From: Allobosea psychrotolerans
GTDB taxonomy: Bacteria; Pseudomonadota; Alphaproteobacteria; Rhizobiales; Beijerinckiaceae
Length of the DNA: 64,000 nt
NCBI RefSeq assembly: GCF_002917105.1
Contig: NZ_PQFZ01000026.1
Span: forward strand, 1-64,000
Direction: 5' to 3'
This document shows, in pieces, positions 16,765-25,381 of the stretch. A model generated the notes under the pieces. It worked only from the letters and a program-made list of their open reading frames with translations, had not been told where the DNA came from and ran no database searches. Position 1 is the first letter of the stretch. Each line of letters begins with the position of its first letter. The translations under genes were made by a program, and so were the position numbers.

Positions 16765-17649
16765 TCAAAGCGTCTCCGGCACGATCCGCAGCCAGCCTTC
16801 CAGGGTCTCGCCCGGCTGCAGCCGCGTCAGCGGCGAGACGGCTCGCGCCGCCGCTTCGCTGGGTGAGCCGATCGCGTGGCTTTGCGGCTCGACGCAGAGG
16901 AAATCCGCACCGAGCGGGGCCCAGACCACCGGGAAGCTGAAATTCTCGCTGGCGGTGAGCGTGATCGCGAGGCCCGTCGAGGGCGTCTCGATGCGCGCCA
17001 CGCCATTCCAGCCGAGCAGGCTCCAGGCGGTCTCGTGATCCCGCGCGAAAACCGGCTTCTCCGCATAGGGGCCGCCATCGCTGAACAGCGCCGAGCCCGT
17101 TGCGCGAAAAGCCTCGCCGAAGACGAGCGCGCCCGCTGCGGTCATACCCAGCCGTGTGTCGGGCGCGCAGGGAAACCAAGGATGATGGCCGATTCCGTAA
17201 GGTAGTGCCGTATCGGCCTCGTTGGTGACGGCCATCGTGATGGTCATACCGGCGTCGTCGAGCGCGACGGCTTGCGTCGCGCGGTAGCGATAGGGATCCG
17301 GGCCTTCCGTCCGGCGGTGTTCCAGCACGGTATGGCCTTGGGTCTTCCCCAGGACATTCCAGGCCGATTGCCGGCCGAAACCGTGGATGTTGCCGCTGCG
17401 GTCATTGGCCGGGACGGAGAAGGCGCGCTCGCCATCATCGACCAGGCAATCGAAGGCACGGTTGGCGAAAGGCACCATCGCCCATGTGCCGAACATGTTG
17501 GAATGTGCGGTCGTGGGCACAGCCCCGTCGGGCGCATGCAGCAGCTTGTGCCGCCTTCCGTCCGGAGCGCGCCACTCGAGCGCCGTGACGATCCCACCGA
17601 TCTCGGGGGTGATACGGGCGGTGAAGGGGCCCGTCGACAGTTCCAGCAT
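16765..17649 (-). CDS. aldose 1-epimerase family protein
   Basis: 294-aa cytoplasmic galactose-mutarotase-like beta-sandwich protein. Family positions are visible: substrate arginine in VPFANRAFD, first His in IHGFGRQSAWNVL, catalytic His in YGIGHHPWFP, and the glutamate base in LCVEPQSHAIG. The substrate is probably a sugar or sugar phosphate, not determined. MLELSTGPF at 17649 fits the family start. An earlier ATG at 17688 (MNPSDQTNPGEIAM) overlaps the stop of the upstream IclR gene as ATGA, so translation may be coupled. Position behind the pcaR-like gene does not by itself connect it to aromatic degradation. Confidence 0.85.
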   Translation of the reverse strand: MLELSTGPFTARITPEIGGIVTALEWRAPDGRRHKLLHAPDGAVPTTAHSNMFGTWAMVPFANRAFDCLVDDGERAFSVPANDRSGNIHGFGRQSAWNVLGKTQGHTVLEHRRTEGPDPYRYRATQAVALDDAGMTITMAVTNEADTALPYGIGHHPWFPCAPDTRLGMTAAGALVFGEAFRATGSALFSDGGPYAEKPVFARDHETAWSLLGWNGVARIETPSTGLAITLTASENFSFPVVWAPLGADFLCVEPQSHAIGSPSEAAARAVSPLTRLQPGETLEGWLRIVPETL

Positions 17650-17684
17650 TGCGATCTCGCCTGGGTTCGTTTGATCACTTGGGT

Positions 17685-18452
17685 TCATTTGATCAACGGC
17701 TGCAGTATCGCCTGCATCGCGCGCATTCTCGGCAGAAAGGCCTCGGCCATCGCCTCGGCGGAATTGCGCTGCGCCTGGCCCGACAGGTTGAAGGCCGCGA
17801 CGACCTCGCCGCGCGCGTTGACGAGCGGCATCGCCAGCGAGACCAGGCCCAGTTCGAGTTCCTGGTCGACGAGGCAATAGCCCTGCGCCCGCACCCGCGC
17901 CAGGATCAGCATCAGTTGCGAAATCTCGGTAATCGTGCGTGGCGTCAGCGCGCGCGACTTGCCCGCGAGAATGCGCGCCTGCGCCTCCTCTGGCGGTAGG
18001 GCCGCCAGCAGCACGCGGCCCATCGAGGAGCAGAAGGCCGGCAGCCGGCTGCCGACGGAGAGGCCCACCGACATGATCCGCCTTTGTGCGGAGCGGGCGA
18101 TGTAGACGATCTCATGCCCGTCGAGCAGCGAAGCGGATGAGGATTCGTGGGTCTCTTCGGAGAGCCGCTCCAGGAACGGTTGAACCAGCTGCGGCAGCGC
18201 CGTCGAGGCGAGCCAGGCATAGCCGAGACGCAGCACGCGCGGCGTCAGGCGGAAGAACTTGCCGTCGAACTCCGCGTAGCCGATCTTCGCCAGGGTCAGC
18301 AGGCAGCGCCGCGCGGCGGCGCGGGACAGGTCGGTCGCTCGGGCGACATCGGCGATGGTGAGCTTGTCGTGGATCGCGTCGAAGCATTCGATCACCGCCA
18401 GCCCCTTTTCCAGGGCCGCCATATGGTCGCGGTCCGGTGCTGTGCTCGCCAT
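17685..18452 (-). CDS. pcaR: IclR-family regulator, PcaR/PcaU-like
   Basis: 255-aa regulator with an N-terminal winged helix (about residues 12-72; LTIADVARATDLSRAAARRCLLTL is the recognition region) and a C-terminal effector-binding domain (SLLDGHEIVYIARS, SVGSRLPAFCSSMGRVLLA, QGYCLVDQELELGLVSLAMPL, each a family signature). The MGRVLLA and ELGLVSLA segments favour the PcaR/PcaU/PobR subgroup. It is divergent from pcaIJHG across 82 bp that contain a three-repeat operator, so it most likely senses protocatechuate or beta-ketoadipate. Many Hyphomicrobiales use LysR-type PcaQ instead; that is family knowledge, not seen here. Confidence 0.85.
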   Translation of the reverse strand: MASTAPDRDHMAALEKGLAVIECFDAIHDKLTIADVARATDLSRAAARRCLLTLAKIGYAEFDGKFFRLTPRVLRLGYAWLASTALPQLVQPFLERLSEETHESSSASLLDGHEIVYIARSAQRRIMSVGLSVGSRLPAFCSSMGRVLLAALPPEEAQARILAGKSRALTPRTITEISQLMLILARVRAQGYCLVDQELELGLVSLAMPLVNARGEVVAAFNLSGQAQRNSAEAMAEAFLPRMRAMQAILQPLIK

Positions 18453-18481
18453 GCTTGACCGTCTTTGCTGTGCGTCCTAAA

Positions 18482-18517
18482 GTGCGATTATCAGAACAAT
18501 GTGCGATTAACGCACAT
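18482..18517. promoter_or_regulatory. three-repeat operator between pcaR and pcaI
   Basis: GTGCGATTA occurs at 18482-18490 and again at 18501-18509 as direct repeats 19 bases apart. The second copy is the left arm of an inverted repeat ATGTGCG-ATTAA-CGCACAT (18499-18517). One palindrome plus one extra direct half-site is the arrangement described for the IclR regulators PcaU and PobR of Acinetobacter. The site ends 17 bases before the pcaI GTG, so it must overlap the transcription start or leader region. The repeats are visible; binding is inferred. Confidence 0.75.
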
Positions 18518-18534
18518 ATTGAGGAGATGTCAAG

Positions 18535-19392
18535 GTGGCTGAATTCGTCTCCCTTGCCCAAGGGATCGAGGCGGTCCTGAGCGATGGCTGTTCCGTCGCG
18601 ATGGAGGGTTTCACCCATCTGATCCCGCATGCGGCGGGCCATGAGGCGATCCGCCAGGCCCGCAAGCGCCTGACCCTGATCCGCATGACGCCGGACCTGG
18701 TTTATGATCAGATGATCGGGATGGGCTGCGCCGAGAGGCTCGTCTTCTCCTGGGGCGGCAATCCCGGCGTCGGCTCGCTGCACCGCTTCCGCGACGCGGT
18801 CGAGAATGGCTGGCCGCACAAGCTCGAGATCGAGGAGCACAGCCACGCGGCCATGGCCAACGCCTATGAGGCGGGCGCGGCGAACCTGCCCTTCGCGGTC
18901 TTCCGCGGCTACAAGGGCGTCGACCTGCCCAAGGTCAATCCGAAGATCAAATCCGTGACCTGCCCCTATACCGGGGAGGTGCTGGCGACGGTGCCGGCGA
19001 TCCGCCCCGATGCCGCGATCATCCATGCGCTCAAGGCCGATCGCGAGGGCAATGTCCTGCTGGAGGGTATCGTCGGCGTGCAGAAGGAGGCGGTGCTGGC
19101 AGCCAAGCGCTCGCTCGTCACGGTCGAGGAGATCGTCGAGGATTTCGGACCGCGCAACGCCAATGCCGTGATCCTGCCGGCCTGGACGGTGACCGCGATC
19201 GCCCATGTCCCGGGCGGCGCCTACCCCTCCTACGCGCAGGGCTACTACAAGCGTGCCAATGATTTCTACATCGCCTGGGACAAGATCGCCCGTGAGCGCG
19301 AGACGTTTTTGGCCTGGATCAAGGCGAATGTGCTGGAAAAGGGGCCTGATGCCTTCGCACAGCATGCCCGCCCGTCCCGGCAGGCCGCGTGA
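18535..19392 (+). CDS. pcaI: 3-oxoadipate CoA-transferase subunit A
   Basis: 285-aa CoA-transferase subunit of the longer glutaconate CoA-transferase-like type, as in Pseudomonas CatI, rather than the short 228-aa PcaI. Core segments: DGCSVAMEGFTHLIPHAAGHE, SWGGNPGVGSLHRFRDAVE, GYKGVDLPKVNPKIKSV (in part) and IRPDAAIIHALKADREGNV. It activates 3-oxoadipate with CoA from succinyl-CoA. The start is GTG with GAGGAG eight bases before it; no upstream ATG fits. It is the first gene of pcaIJHG and directly downstream of the operator. Glutaconate as substrate is a less likely alternative given the neighbouring pcaHG. Confidence 0.88.
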   Translation: MAEFVSLAQGIEAVLSDGCSVAMEGFTHLIPHAAGHEAIRQARKRLTLIRMTPDLVYDQMIGMGCAERLVFSWGGNPGVGSLHRFRDAVENGWPHKLEIEEHSHAAMANAYEAGAANLPFAVFRGYKGVDLPKVNPKIKSVTCPYTGEVLATVPAIRPDAAIIHALKADREGNVLLEGIVGVQKEAVLAAKRSLVTVEEIVEDFGPRNANAVILPAWTVTAIAHVPGGAYPSYAQGYYKRANDFYIAWDKIARERETFLAWIKANVLEKGPDAFAQHARPSRQAA

Positions 19393-19398
19393 GGGATC

Positions 19399-20172
19399 AT
19401 GATGACCGCGACCCCCACCGAGATGATGACGATCGCCGCCGCCCGGCTGCTGACGAATGAGGATGTCTGCTTCGTCGGCATCGGCGCGCCCTCGGCCGCC
19501 TGCAACCTCGCGCGTTTGACCCATGCGCCGAAGATCACGCTGATCTACGAATCCGGCACGCTCTCGACGCGGCCGACCGTGCTGCCGCTCTCGATCGGCG
19601 ACGGCGAGCTCTGTGATACCGCCTTGACCACCGTCTCGGTGCCGGAGATGTTCCGCTACTGGCTGCAGGGCGGGCGCATCACCATCGGTTTCCTTGGCGG
19701 CGCGCAGATCGACCGTTTCGCCAATCTCAACACCACGGTCGTCGGTCCCTATGACGCGCCGAAAGTGCGTCTGCCCGGCGGCGGTGGCGCACCTGAGATC
19801 GCGATCCATTGCGGTCAGATCTTCATCACCATGGCGATGGGCTCGCGCGCTTTCGTCGAGACGCTGCCCTTCATCACCTCCTTCGGCCACGGCACGGGCA
19901 AGGGTGACCGCGCCAAGCTCGGCCTGAAGACGAGGGGGCCGACCAAGATCATCACCGATCTCTGCGTGATGGAGCCGGATCCCGAGACCTCGGAGCTGAC
20001 CGTGGTCTCGCTGCATCCGGGCGTCACGCGCGAGCAGGTTCAGGCCGGCTGCGGCTGGCCCTTGCGCTTCGCAGCCGAGTTGGCGGAGACTCCCGCAGCA
20101 TCGGCGCAGGAACTGGCGGTGCTGCGCGATCTGCACATCCGCACCAAGCAAGCTCACGGAGTGGCGGCATGA
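19399..20172 (+). CDS. pcaJ: 3-oxoadipate CoA-transferase subunit B
   Basis: 257-aa partner of PcaI. The probable active-site glutamate is E51 in LIYESGTL, which forms the glutamyl-CoA thioester. The glycine-rich GFLGGAQIDRFANLNTTVVG and RLPGGGGAPEIA follow. It begins six bases after pcaI, and its stop overlaps the pcaH start as ATGA, showing one tightly coupled transcript. The beta-ketoadipyl-CoA thiolase (pcaF) expected to act next is not in the window. Confidence 0.9.
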   Translation: MMTATPTEMMTIAAARLLTNEDVCFVGIGAPSAACNLARLTHAPKITLIYESGTLSTRPTVLPLSIGDGELCDTALTTVSVPEMFRYWLQGGRITIGFLGGAQIDRFANLNTTVVGPYDAPKVRLPGGGGAPEIAIHCGQIFITMAMGSRAFVETLPFITSFGHGTGKGDRAKLGLKTRGPTKIITDLCVMEPDPETSELTVVSLHPGVTREQVQAGCGWPLRFAAELAETPAASAQELAVLRDLHIRTKQAHGVAA

Positions 20173-20879
20173 GCCTGATCTATCCGCGCGAGAGTCTGAA
20201 GGCGCATCCCCTCAACGCCTCGCCCGAGTACAAATCCACCTTGAAGCGCGCCCCTGCGCAGCCCCTGATCCTGCTGCCGCACACGCTGTCGGAAACGACC
20301 GGGCCGGTCTTCGGTCATGTCGCGGTCAACGAGACCGACACTGACCTCACGCGCCAGCATGCGGGCGAGCCGCTGGGCGAGCGCATCATCGTGACCGGCC
20401 GCGTGCTCGACGAGGACGGGCGGCCGGTGCCGCATACGCTGGTCGAGATCTGGCAAGCCAATGCCGCCGGGCGCTATGTCCATGTCCGCGACCAGCATCC
20501 GGCCCCGCTCGATCCGAATTTCACCGGCGCGGGCCGGGCCCTGACCGATGCGCAGGGGCGCTATCGCTTCGTCACGGTCAAGCCCGGCGCCTATCCCTGG
20601 CGCAACCACCACAATGCCTGGCGGCCGGCCCATATCCATTTCTCGCTATTCGGGCCGAGCTTCCTCTCGCGCGTGATCACGCAGATGTATTTTCCGGGCG
20701 ATCCGCTGTTCAGATACGATCCGATTTTCCAGTCGATCACCGACGAGAATGCGCGCAACCGGCTGGTCTCACGCTTCGACATCGAGACCACCGAACCGGA
20801 ATGGGCGCTTGCCTACCAGTTCGACATCGTCCTGCGCGGCCGCAATGCGACGCCGCTGGAAGAGCCCCATGACCACTGA
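20169..20879 (+). CDS. pcaH: protocatechuate 3,4-dioxygenase beta subunit
   Basis: 236-aa iron-bearing subunit of the intradiol dioxygenase that opens protocatechuate to 3-carboxy-cis,cis-muconate. All four Fe(III) ligands are present: Y103 (AGRYVHV), Y142 (GAYPWRN), H155 and H157 (RPAHIHF). DPNFTGAGRALTD and QMYFPGDPL are family signatures. It overlaps pcaJ by four bases and pcaG by 11. The pcaB, pcaC and pcaD genes that continue the pathway are absent from this window and must lie elsewhere. Confidence 0.97.
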   Translation: MSLIYPRESLKAHPLNASPEYKSTLKRAPAQPLILLPHTLSETTGPVFGHVAVNETDTDLTRQHAGEPLGERIIVTGRVLDEDGRPVPHTLVEIWQANAAGRYVHVRDQHPAPLDPNFTGAGRALTDAQGRYRFVTVKPGAYPWRNHHNAWRPAHIHFSLFGPSFLSRVITQMYFPGDPLFRYDPIFQSITDENARNRLVSRFDIETTEPEWALAYQFDIVLRGRNATPLEEPHDH

Positions 20880-21462
20880 GACCAAGCTGACCACTGAGAC
20901 CAAACCCGGTTTGACCCCGTCGCAGACGATCGGCCCCTTCTTCGCCTACGCCTTGACGCCGCGCGCCTATGGCGGGTCGGAGCTCGCCACCGAACAGGTC
21001 GCGGCCGAGGGCGTCGCCGGCGAGCGTATCCGCATCGAAGGCACGGTCTTCGACGGCGATGGCGTGCCCGTGGGCGATGCCATGATCGAGACCTGGCAGG
21101 CCGATCCGCAGGGGCGCTTCCATGCCGCCGGCAATGCCGGCTTTACCGGCTTCGGCCGCGCCGAGACGAATACGGAAGGCGGTTTCTTCTTCGAGACCGT
21201 CAAACCCGGCGCGCTGCAGGGAGCGGATGGCACGCAGCAGGCGCCCCATCTCAGCGTCTCGGTCTTCGCGCGCGGCGTGCTGGTCAGGCTCGCGACCCGG
21301 ATCTACTTCTCCGACGAGCCGGGCAACGCCTCCGATCCGATCCTGGCCCTGGTACCGGCCGGGCGGCGCGACACGCTGATCGCCCAGCGCGGCGCGGATG
21401 GTGTTTTCCGCTTCGATATCCGCTTGCAAGGCGAGGGTGAGACGGTGTTCTTCGAGGCTTGA
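20869..21462 (+). CDS. pcaG: protocatechuate 3,4-dioxygenase alpha subunit
   Basis: 197-aa structural subunit that pairs with PcaH. Family segments: TPSQTIGPFFAYALTPRAYG, IRIEGTVFDGDGVPVGDAMIETWQADPQGRF (in pieces), GFTGFGRAETNTEGGFFFETVKPG, and the strand APHLSVSVFARGVLVRLATRIYF where the iron ligands are replaced, as expected for the alpha chain. The N-terminus has a small duplication, TTETKLTTETK. The start ATG lies inside the pcaH end (EEPHDH), giving an 11-base overlap and translational coupling. Confidence 0.96.
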   Translation: MTTETKLTTETKPGLTPSQTIGPFFAYALTPRAYGGSELATEQVAAEGVAGERIRIEGTVFDGDGVPVGDAMIETWQADPQGRFHAAGNAGFTGFGRAETNTEGGFFFETVKPGALQGADGTQQAPHLSVSVFARGVLVRLATRIYFSDEPGNASDPILALVPAGRRDTLIAQRGADGVFRFDIRLQGEGETVFFEA

Positions 21463-21496
21463 GGCCTTCCGCGCGTAGGCGGCCCCGGGACATGTC

Positions 21497-22405
21497 ATGA
21501 TCGTCGTTTTTGGTTCCTTGAATGTCGACCTCGTCACGCCGGTCGAGCGCCTGCCCGGTGCCGGCGAAACCGTGATCGGCCCGGGCTATGCGCTCCATCC
21601 CGGCGGCAAGGGCGCCAATCAGGCGCTGGCCGCGTGCCGCGCCGGGGCAGAGGTCGCGCTTGTGGGCGCGGTCGGGCGCGATGGCTTCGCCGAGATCGCC
21701 TTGTCGCTGCTCGCGGCGGACGGGGTCGATCTCGCCTGTGTCGCGCATGTCGATGCACCCACGGGGGCGGCCTTCATCGCGGTCGATGCGGCCGGCTCCA
21801 ACCAGATCGTCGTCGCAGCCGGCGCGAATGCGTTCGCGCGCAGCGCCGTGCTGGACAGCATGCCGCTGGGCGAGCGCGACGTGCTGCTGCTCCAGCGCGA
21901 GGTGCCCGAGTCGGAGTGCATCGCCGCCGCGCGATCGATGAAGCGGGCCGGCGGGCGTGTCATCCTGAACCTCGCCCCGGCTGGTGCGCCCGCTGCGGCG
22001 CTGCTCGACTGTCTCGACGTCCTGATCGTCAACGAGCACGAGGCGCTGGTTCTGGCGCAGTCCCTGGGCTGGCCCGATGGGGAGCCCGAGGAGGTTGCCC
22101 GGCGCATCGACGCCGAGCGCGGGCTGGCCTGCGTCGTGACGCTCGGCGCCGCCGGCGTGGTCGGCTGGCAGGGCGGCGTCCGGCGCAGGCTCGCGGCACC
22201 GCGAGTCGACGTCGTCGATACAGTTGCTGCCGGCGACAGCTTCACAGGAGCCTTTGCTGCGGCGCTGGCCGCAGGCTGCGGCTTTTCGGGCGCGCTTCAG
22301 CGCGGACTGGCCGCCGGCTCGCTTGCCTGCACGGTGGCCGGCGCGCAGCCGAGCGTGCCTCGCCGGGAGGCGATCGAGGCTCTGGTCGGCCAGGCTTTTC
22401 TTTGA
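21497..22405 (+). CDS. rbsK: ribokinase (PfkB family)
   Basis: 302-aa sugar kinase. The N-terminal signature GSLNVDLVTPVERLPGAGET and PGGKGANQALAACRAGAEV mark the ribokinase branch. The C-terminal ATP/anion-hole motif is DTVAAGDSFTGAFAAAL, with the base D247. It is 34 bp after pcaG on the same strand and could be co-transcribed, but it has no obvious role in protocatechuate degradation and no ribose transporter is adjacent. The exact substrate (ribose or another pentose/nucleoside) is unproven. Confidence 0.88.
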   Translation: MIVVFGSLNVDLVTPVERLPGAGETVIGPGYALHPGGKGANQALAACRAGAEVALVGAVGRDGFAEIALSLLAADGVDLACVAHVDAPTGAAFIAVDAAGSNQIVVAAGANAFARSAVLDSMPLGERDVLLLQREVPESECIAAARSMKRAGGRVILNLAPAGAPAAALLDCLDVLIVNEHEALVLAQSLGWPDGEPEEVARRIDAERGLACVVTLGAAGVVGWQGGVRRRLAAPRVDVVDTVAAGDSFTGAFAAALAAGCGFSGALQRGLAAGSLACTVAGAQPSVPRREAIEALVGQAFL

Positions 22406-22585
22406 GTCCCGCAGGGTCCTCTGTCGAGTCTTGATGAAAGCGGACGGGAACCCTGCGTTAAGTCTGTTCCTTGCAAAAGCCGGGATCGGCCCCGCAACGC
22501 GCACAATACGAGCTGCGCTTTTCATCTTTCCGCAGGGACTGCGCCACATTCTCCCTACGCAGATTGGGGGCGGGGTCAGACATCG

Positions 22586-23128
22586 ATGGCGCAAAGGCCG
22601 GTCATATGGGCTCTCGGCGTTGCCGGGGCCGTGATCTACAGCGCGCTTTCCTATAGTGGCCGGCTTGCGGACATCACCGGCGGTGCCGAGCCGCCCGTCG
22701 CTGCGGTCGCCACTGCCGGGAACCGGTCGACGGCCGCACCGAGGGCTGCACCACAACGTCCGACCCTGACCGTCGCCGCAGATTATCGCGGCCATTATGT
22801 CGTTCATCCGACGATCGACAATTACCGCGTCAAGATGATGGTCGATACCGGCGCCAGCATGGTCGCGCTGACGGCGAGCGATGCCCGGGCGCTCGGCATC
22901 CAGCTCGGGTCCAGCGACTACAAGATGATCCTCAGCACCGCCAATGGCGTGGTCAAGGGTGCGCGCGTCAATCTGCGCGAGGTGCGGCTCGGCGATATCC
23001 TGGTGCGTAACGTCGAGGCCGTCGTGCTGCCGGACGGCGCGCTCTCGATGAGCCTGCTCGGTACTTCCTTTCTCGGCAAGCTGCAGGGATATGAGGTCCA
23101 GACCGGCCGGATGGTCCTGCGCGGCTGA
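22586..23128 (+). CDS. retropepsin-like clan AA aspartic protease (TIGR02281 type)
   Basis: 180-aa single-domain aspartic protease anchored by an N-terminal membrane segment (residues 7-25). The catalytic motif is VDTGASMVAL with D87. The second hydrophobic half carries LLGTSFLGKLQGYEVQ and the flap region YKMILSTANG, as in TIGR02281 proteins of Alphaproteobacteria. It probably works as a homodimer in the periplasm; substrate unknown. It stands alone, with 180 bp of non-coding sequence on the upstream side. Confidence 0.85.
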   Translation: MAQRPVIWALGVAGAVIYSALSYSGRLADITGGAEPPVAAVATAGNRSTAAPRAAPQRPTLTVAADYRGHYVVHPTIDNYRVKMMVDTGASMVALTASDARALGIQLGSSDYKMILSTANGVVKGARVNLREVRLGDILVRNVEAVVLPDGALSMSLLGTSFLGKLQGYEVQTGRMVLRG

Positions 23129-23222
23129 ACCGCCAGCTGGGTCAGGCTGAAGCGTTTCCCATCGCAAGCGTCATCGGCTATGTGTGGCGCCTCTGGCCCG
23201 CTTCTCCATTCCGGATGCCCCG

Positions 23223-24722
23223 ATGTTCCCCAAGCCGCTGCCCGAGCTCTTCCCGAACACCTTCGAATATGAAGCCCTGCCGCTGGTGAAGCCGACCGGC
23301 TTCCGCGAATACGATGCGCGCTGGTTCTTCGGGCCGGAGCTCAATCTGATGGGCGTCCAGGCCGTCGGCATGGGGCTGGGCACGCTGATCAAGCGCCTGG
23401 GCGTGAAGCCGGAGATCGTCACCGGCCATGATTTCCGCAGCTACTCCTCATCGATCAAGATGGCACTCGTCACCGGCCTGATGGCGGCCGGCTGCAAGGT
23501 CCACGATATCGGGCTCGCCATGTCGCCGATGGCCTATTTCGCCCAATTCGCGCTCGATGTGCCTTGCGTCGCCATGGTCACCGCCTCGCATAACGACAAT
23601 GGCTGGACCGGGGTGAAGATGGGCTGCGACCGCCCCGTCACCTTCGGTCCCGAGGAGATGGGCAGGCTCAAGGAGATCGTGCTCGCCGCTGATTTCGACC
23701 TGTCGGGCGGTGGTTCCTATCAGTTCGTGCCGGATTTCCCGGCGCTCTACATCAAGGACCTGACCAGCCGCCCGAAGATCACGCGCAAGCTCAAGGTCAT
23801 CGCCGCTTGCGGCAACGGCACGGCCGGCGCCTTCGCCCCGCAGATCCTGGAAGCGCTCGGCTGCGAGGTCGTGCCGATGGATGTCGAGCCCGACCATTCC
23901 TTCCCGCGCTACAATCCCAACCCTGAAGACATGAAGATGCTGCATGCCATGGCCGACGCCGTGAAGCAGCATGGCGCCGATGTTGCGCTCGGCTTCGACG
24001 GCGATGGCGACCGTTGCGGTGTCGTGGACGATCATGGCGAGGAGATCTTTGCCGACAAGATCGGCGTCATGCTGGCCCGCGATCTCGGCGCGCTCCATCC
24101 CGGTGCGCAGTTCGTCGTCGATGTGAAGTCGACAGGCCTGTTCAGCACGGATCCCGAATTGCAGCGGCTCGGCGTCAAGACCGATTACTGGAAGACCGGC
24201 CACTCCTACATCAAACGGCGCGTGCGCGATCTGAACGCGTTGGCCGGCTTCGAGAAATCGGGCCATTTCTTCTTCAACGCGCCTGTCGGGCGCGGCTATG
24301 ACGACGGCGTCGTCACCGCCATCGCCGTCATCGATATGCTCGACCGCAATCCGGGCAAGTCGATGTCGCAGCTCTATGCCGCCGTGCCCAAAACCTGGGG
24401 CACGCCGACCATGGCGGCCAAATGCGCCGACGAGATCAAGTATCAGGTCGGCGAGCGCGTCGTGAAGCGCATCGAGGCCCTGCAGGCGCATGGCGCGACC
24501 ATCGCCGGCCAGGCGATCCGCGACGTCATCACCGTGAACGGCGTCCGCGTCGTCAATGCGGATGGCACCTGGGGGTTGGTTCGGGCCTCGTCGAACAAGC
24601 CCGAGCTCGTCGTCGTCTGCGAGAGTCCGGTCTCCGAGGCACGCATGCGCGAGATGTTCGCGGCGATCGATGCCCTGCTACGCGAGAACCCCGAGGTCGG
24701 CGCCTACAACCAGAGCATCTGA
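23223..24722 (+). CDS. phosphomannomutase/phosphoglucomutase
   Basis: 499-aa alpha-D-phosphohexomutase. The phosphoserine is S122 in VTASHNDNGWTG, the metal loop is GFDGDGDRCG (D259, D261, D263), the sugar-binding loop is EKSGHFFF, and the C-terminal phosphate site is RASSNKPELVVVCES. It interconverts hexose 6- and 1-phosphates for exopolysaccharide or LPS precursors. The MFPKPLPELF start is preferred; a GTG at 23184 would add 13 residues but lacks an RBS. Both mannose and glucose substrates are possible, so no symbol is given. It is convergent with the TadE-like gene. Confidence 0.92.
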   Translation: MFPKPLPELFPNTFEYEALPLVKPTGFREYDARWFFGPELNLMGVQAVGMGLGTLIKRLGVKPEIVTGHDFRSYSSSIKMALVTGLMAAGCKVHDIGLAMSPMAYFAQFALDVPCVAMVTASHNDNGWTGVKMGCDRPVTFGPEEMGRLKEIVLAADFDLSGGGSYQFVPDFPALYIKDLTSRPKITRKLKVIAACGNGTAGAFAPQILEALGCEVVPMDVEPDHSFPRYNPNPEDMKMLHAMADAVKQHGADVALGFDGDGDRCGVVDDHGEEIFADKIGVMLARDLGALHPGAQFVVDVKSTGLFSTDPELQRLGVKTDYWKTGHSYIKRRVRDLNALAGFEKSGHFFFNAPVGRGYDDGVVTAIAVIDMLDRNPGKSMSQLYAAVPKTWGTPTMAAKCADEIKYQVGERVVKRIEALQAHGATIAGQAIRDVITVNGVRVVNADGTWGLVRASSNKPELVVVCESPVSEARMREMFAAIDALLRENPEVGAYNQSI

Positions 24723-24751
24723 GGCACCAGACCGCGGCGTGGCGGGCGCCG

Positions 24752-25372
24752 TCAGTTGTAGAGCGGGCACATGGCGACGCTGGCCCGCTCGACCTGCTCT
24801 ATGTTGCCGGTGCCGCCGGTCTTGCCGACGCGCGGGCGCATATAGATCGGGGTGTTGCCGATCGTGATCGGTCCGGTCACGAGATAGCCGACCAGCGGCG
24901 TAAAGTCATAGCTCGACGTTGCCATGATCAGCGAGGTGCTGGCGATCTTGAGATTGTCCGGCAGGGTGACCGTGTCCCCGCGCTTCGGCACGGTCGAATT
25001 GCGCTGTGCGCTCCAGCAGACCTTGGCGACGCCGCTGCTGTCGATGACGACGCTGACGATCGCCATTTTCGGCGCCACGCTCGTGAACGGCGCCATGATC
25101 GTCTGCGCGGCATCGAAGATATTGCTCATCTCGGCGTCCGAGATCGACGTGCCCTGGGCGGTCAGGTCGGCCAGCGCGCGGTTCAAATCCGTGATTTTGC
25201 GGTCGATCATCACGCCCTGCGCGACCTCGACGATGCCGTAATAAACCGTCAGCATGACCGGGAGAACGAAGGCGAACTCGACCGCGGCGACGCCGCGGCG
25301 GCTGCGGGCGAAGCGCCGCGCCAGGCCGCGCAAGGCGGCGCGGTTGCGGCGAAAAGATAAGGCACGCCACAT
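24752..25372 (-). CDS. TadE/TadG-like pilus assembly protein
   Basis: 206-aa protein with the prepilin-like TadE signature: a basic N-terminus (RFARSRRG) followed by VAAVEFAFVLPVMLTVYYGIVEV, the E-containing hydrophobic helix common to pseudopilins. A periplasmic domain of about 150 aa with two cysteines (KVCWSAQ, AMCPLYN) follows. It likely forms a minor pilin of the Tad pilus, processed by CpaA. It is nine bases downstream of the second TadE-like gene, in one operon on the strand opposite the main tad operon. Confidence 0.85.
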   Translation of the reverse strand: MWRALSFRRNRAALRGLARRFARSRRGVAAVEFAFVLPVMLTVYYGIVEVAQGVMIDRKITDLNRALADLTAQGTSISDAEMSNIFDAAQTIMAPFTSVAPKMAIVSVVIDSSGVAKVCWSAQRNSTVPKRGDTVTLPDNLKIASTSLIMATSSYDFTPLVGYLVTGPITIGNTPIYMRPRVGKTGGTGNIEQVERASVAMCPLYN

Positions 25373-25381
25373 GATCCGGCC

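Noticed and set aside
18112..20157. A 681-codon minus-strand frame across the pca genes
   Set aside because: Antisense shadow of pcaI and pcaJ; only its last part is a shifted frame over the IclR gene.
22406..22585. Possible terminator/attenuator between rbsK and the aspartic protease gene (GCAGGGT ... ACCCTGC)
   Set aside because: The complementary arms are short and separated by about 30 bases, with no U-tract; not convincing.
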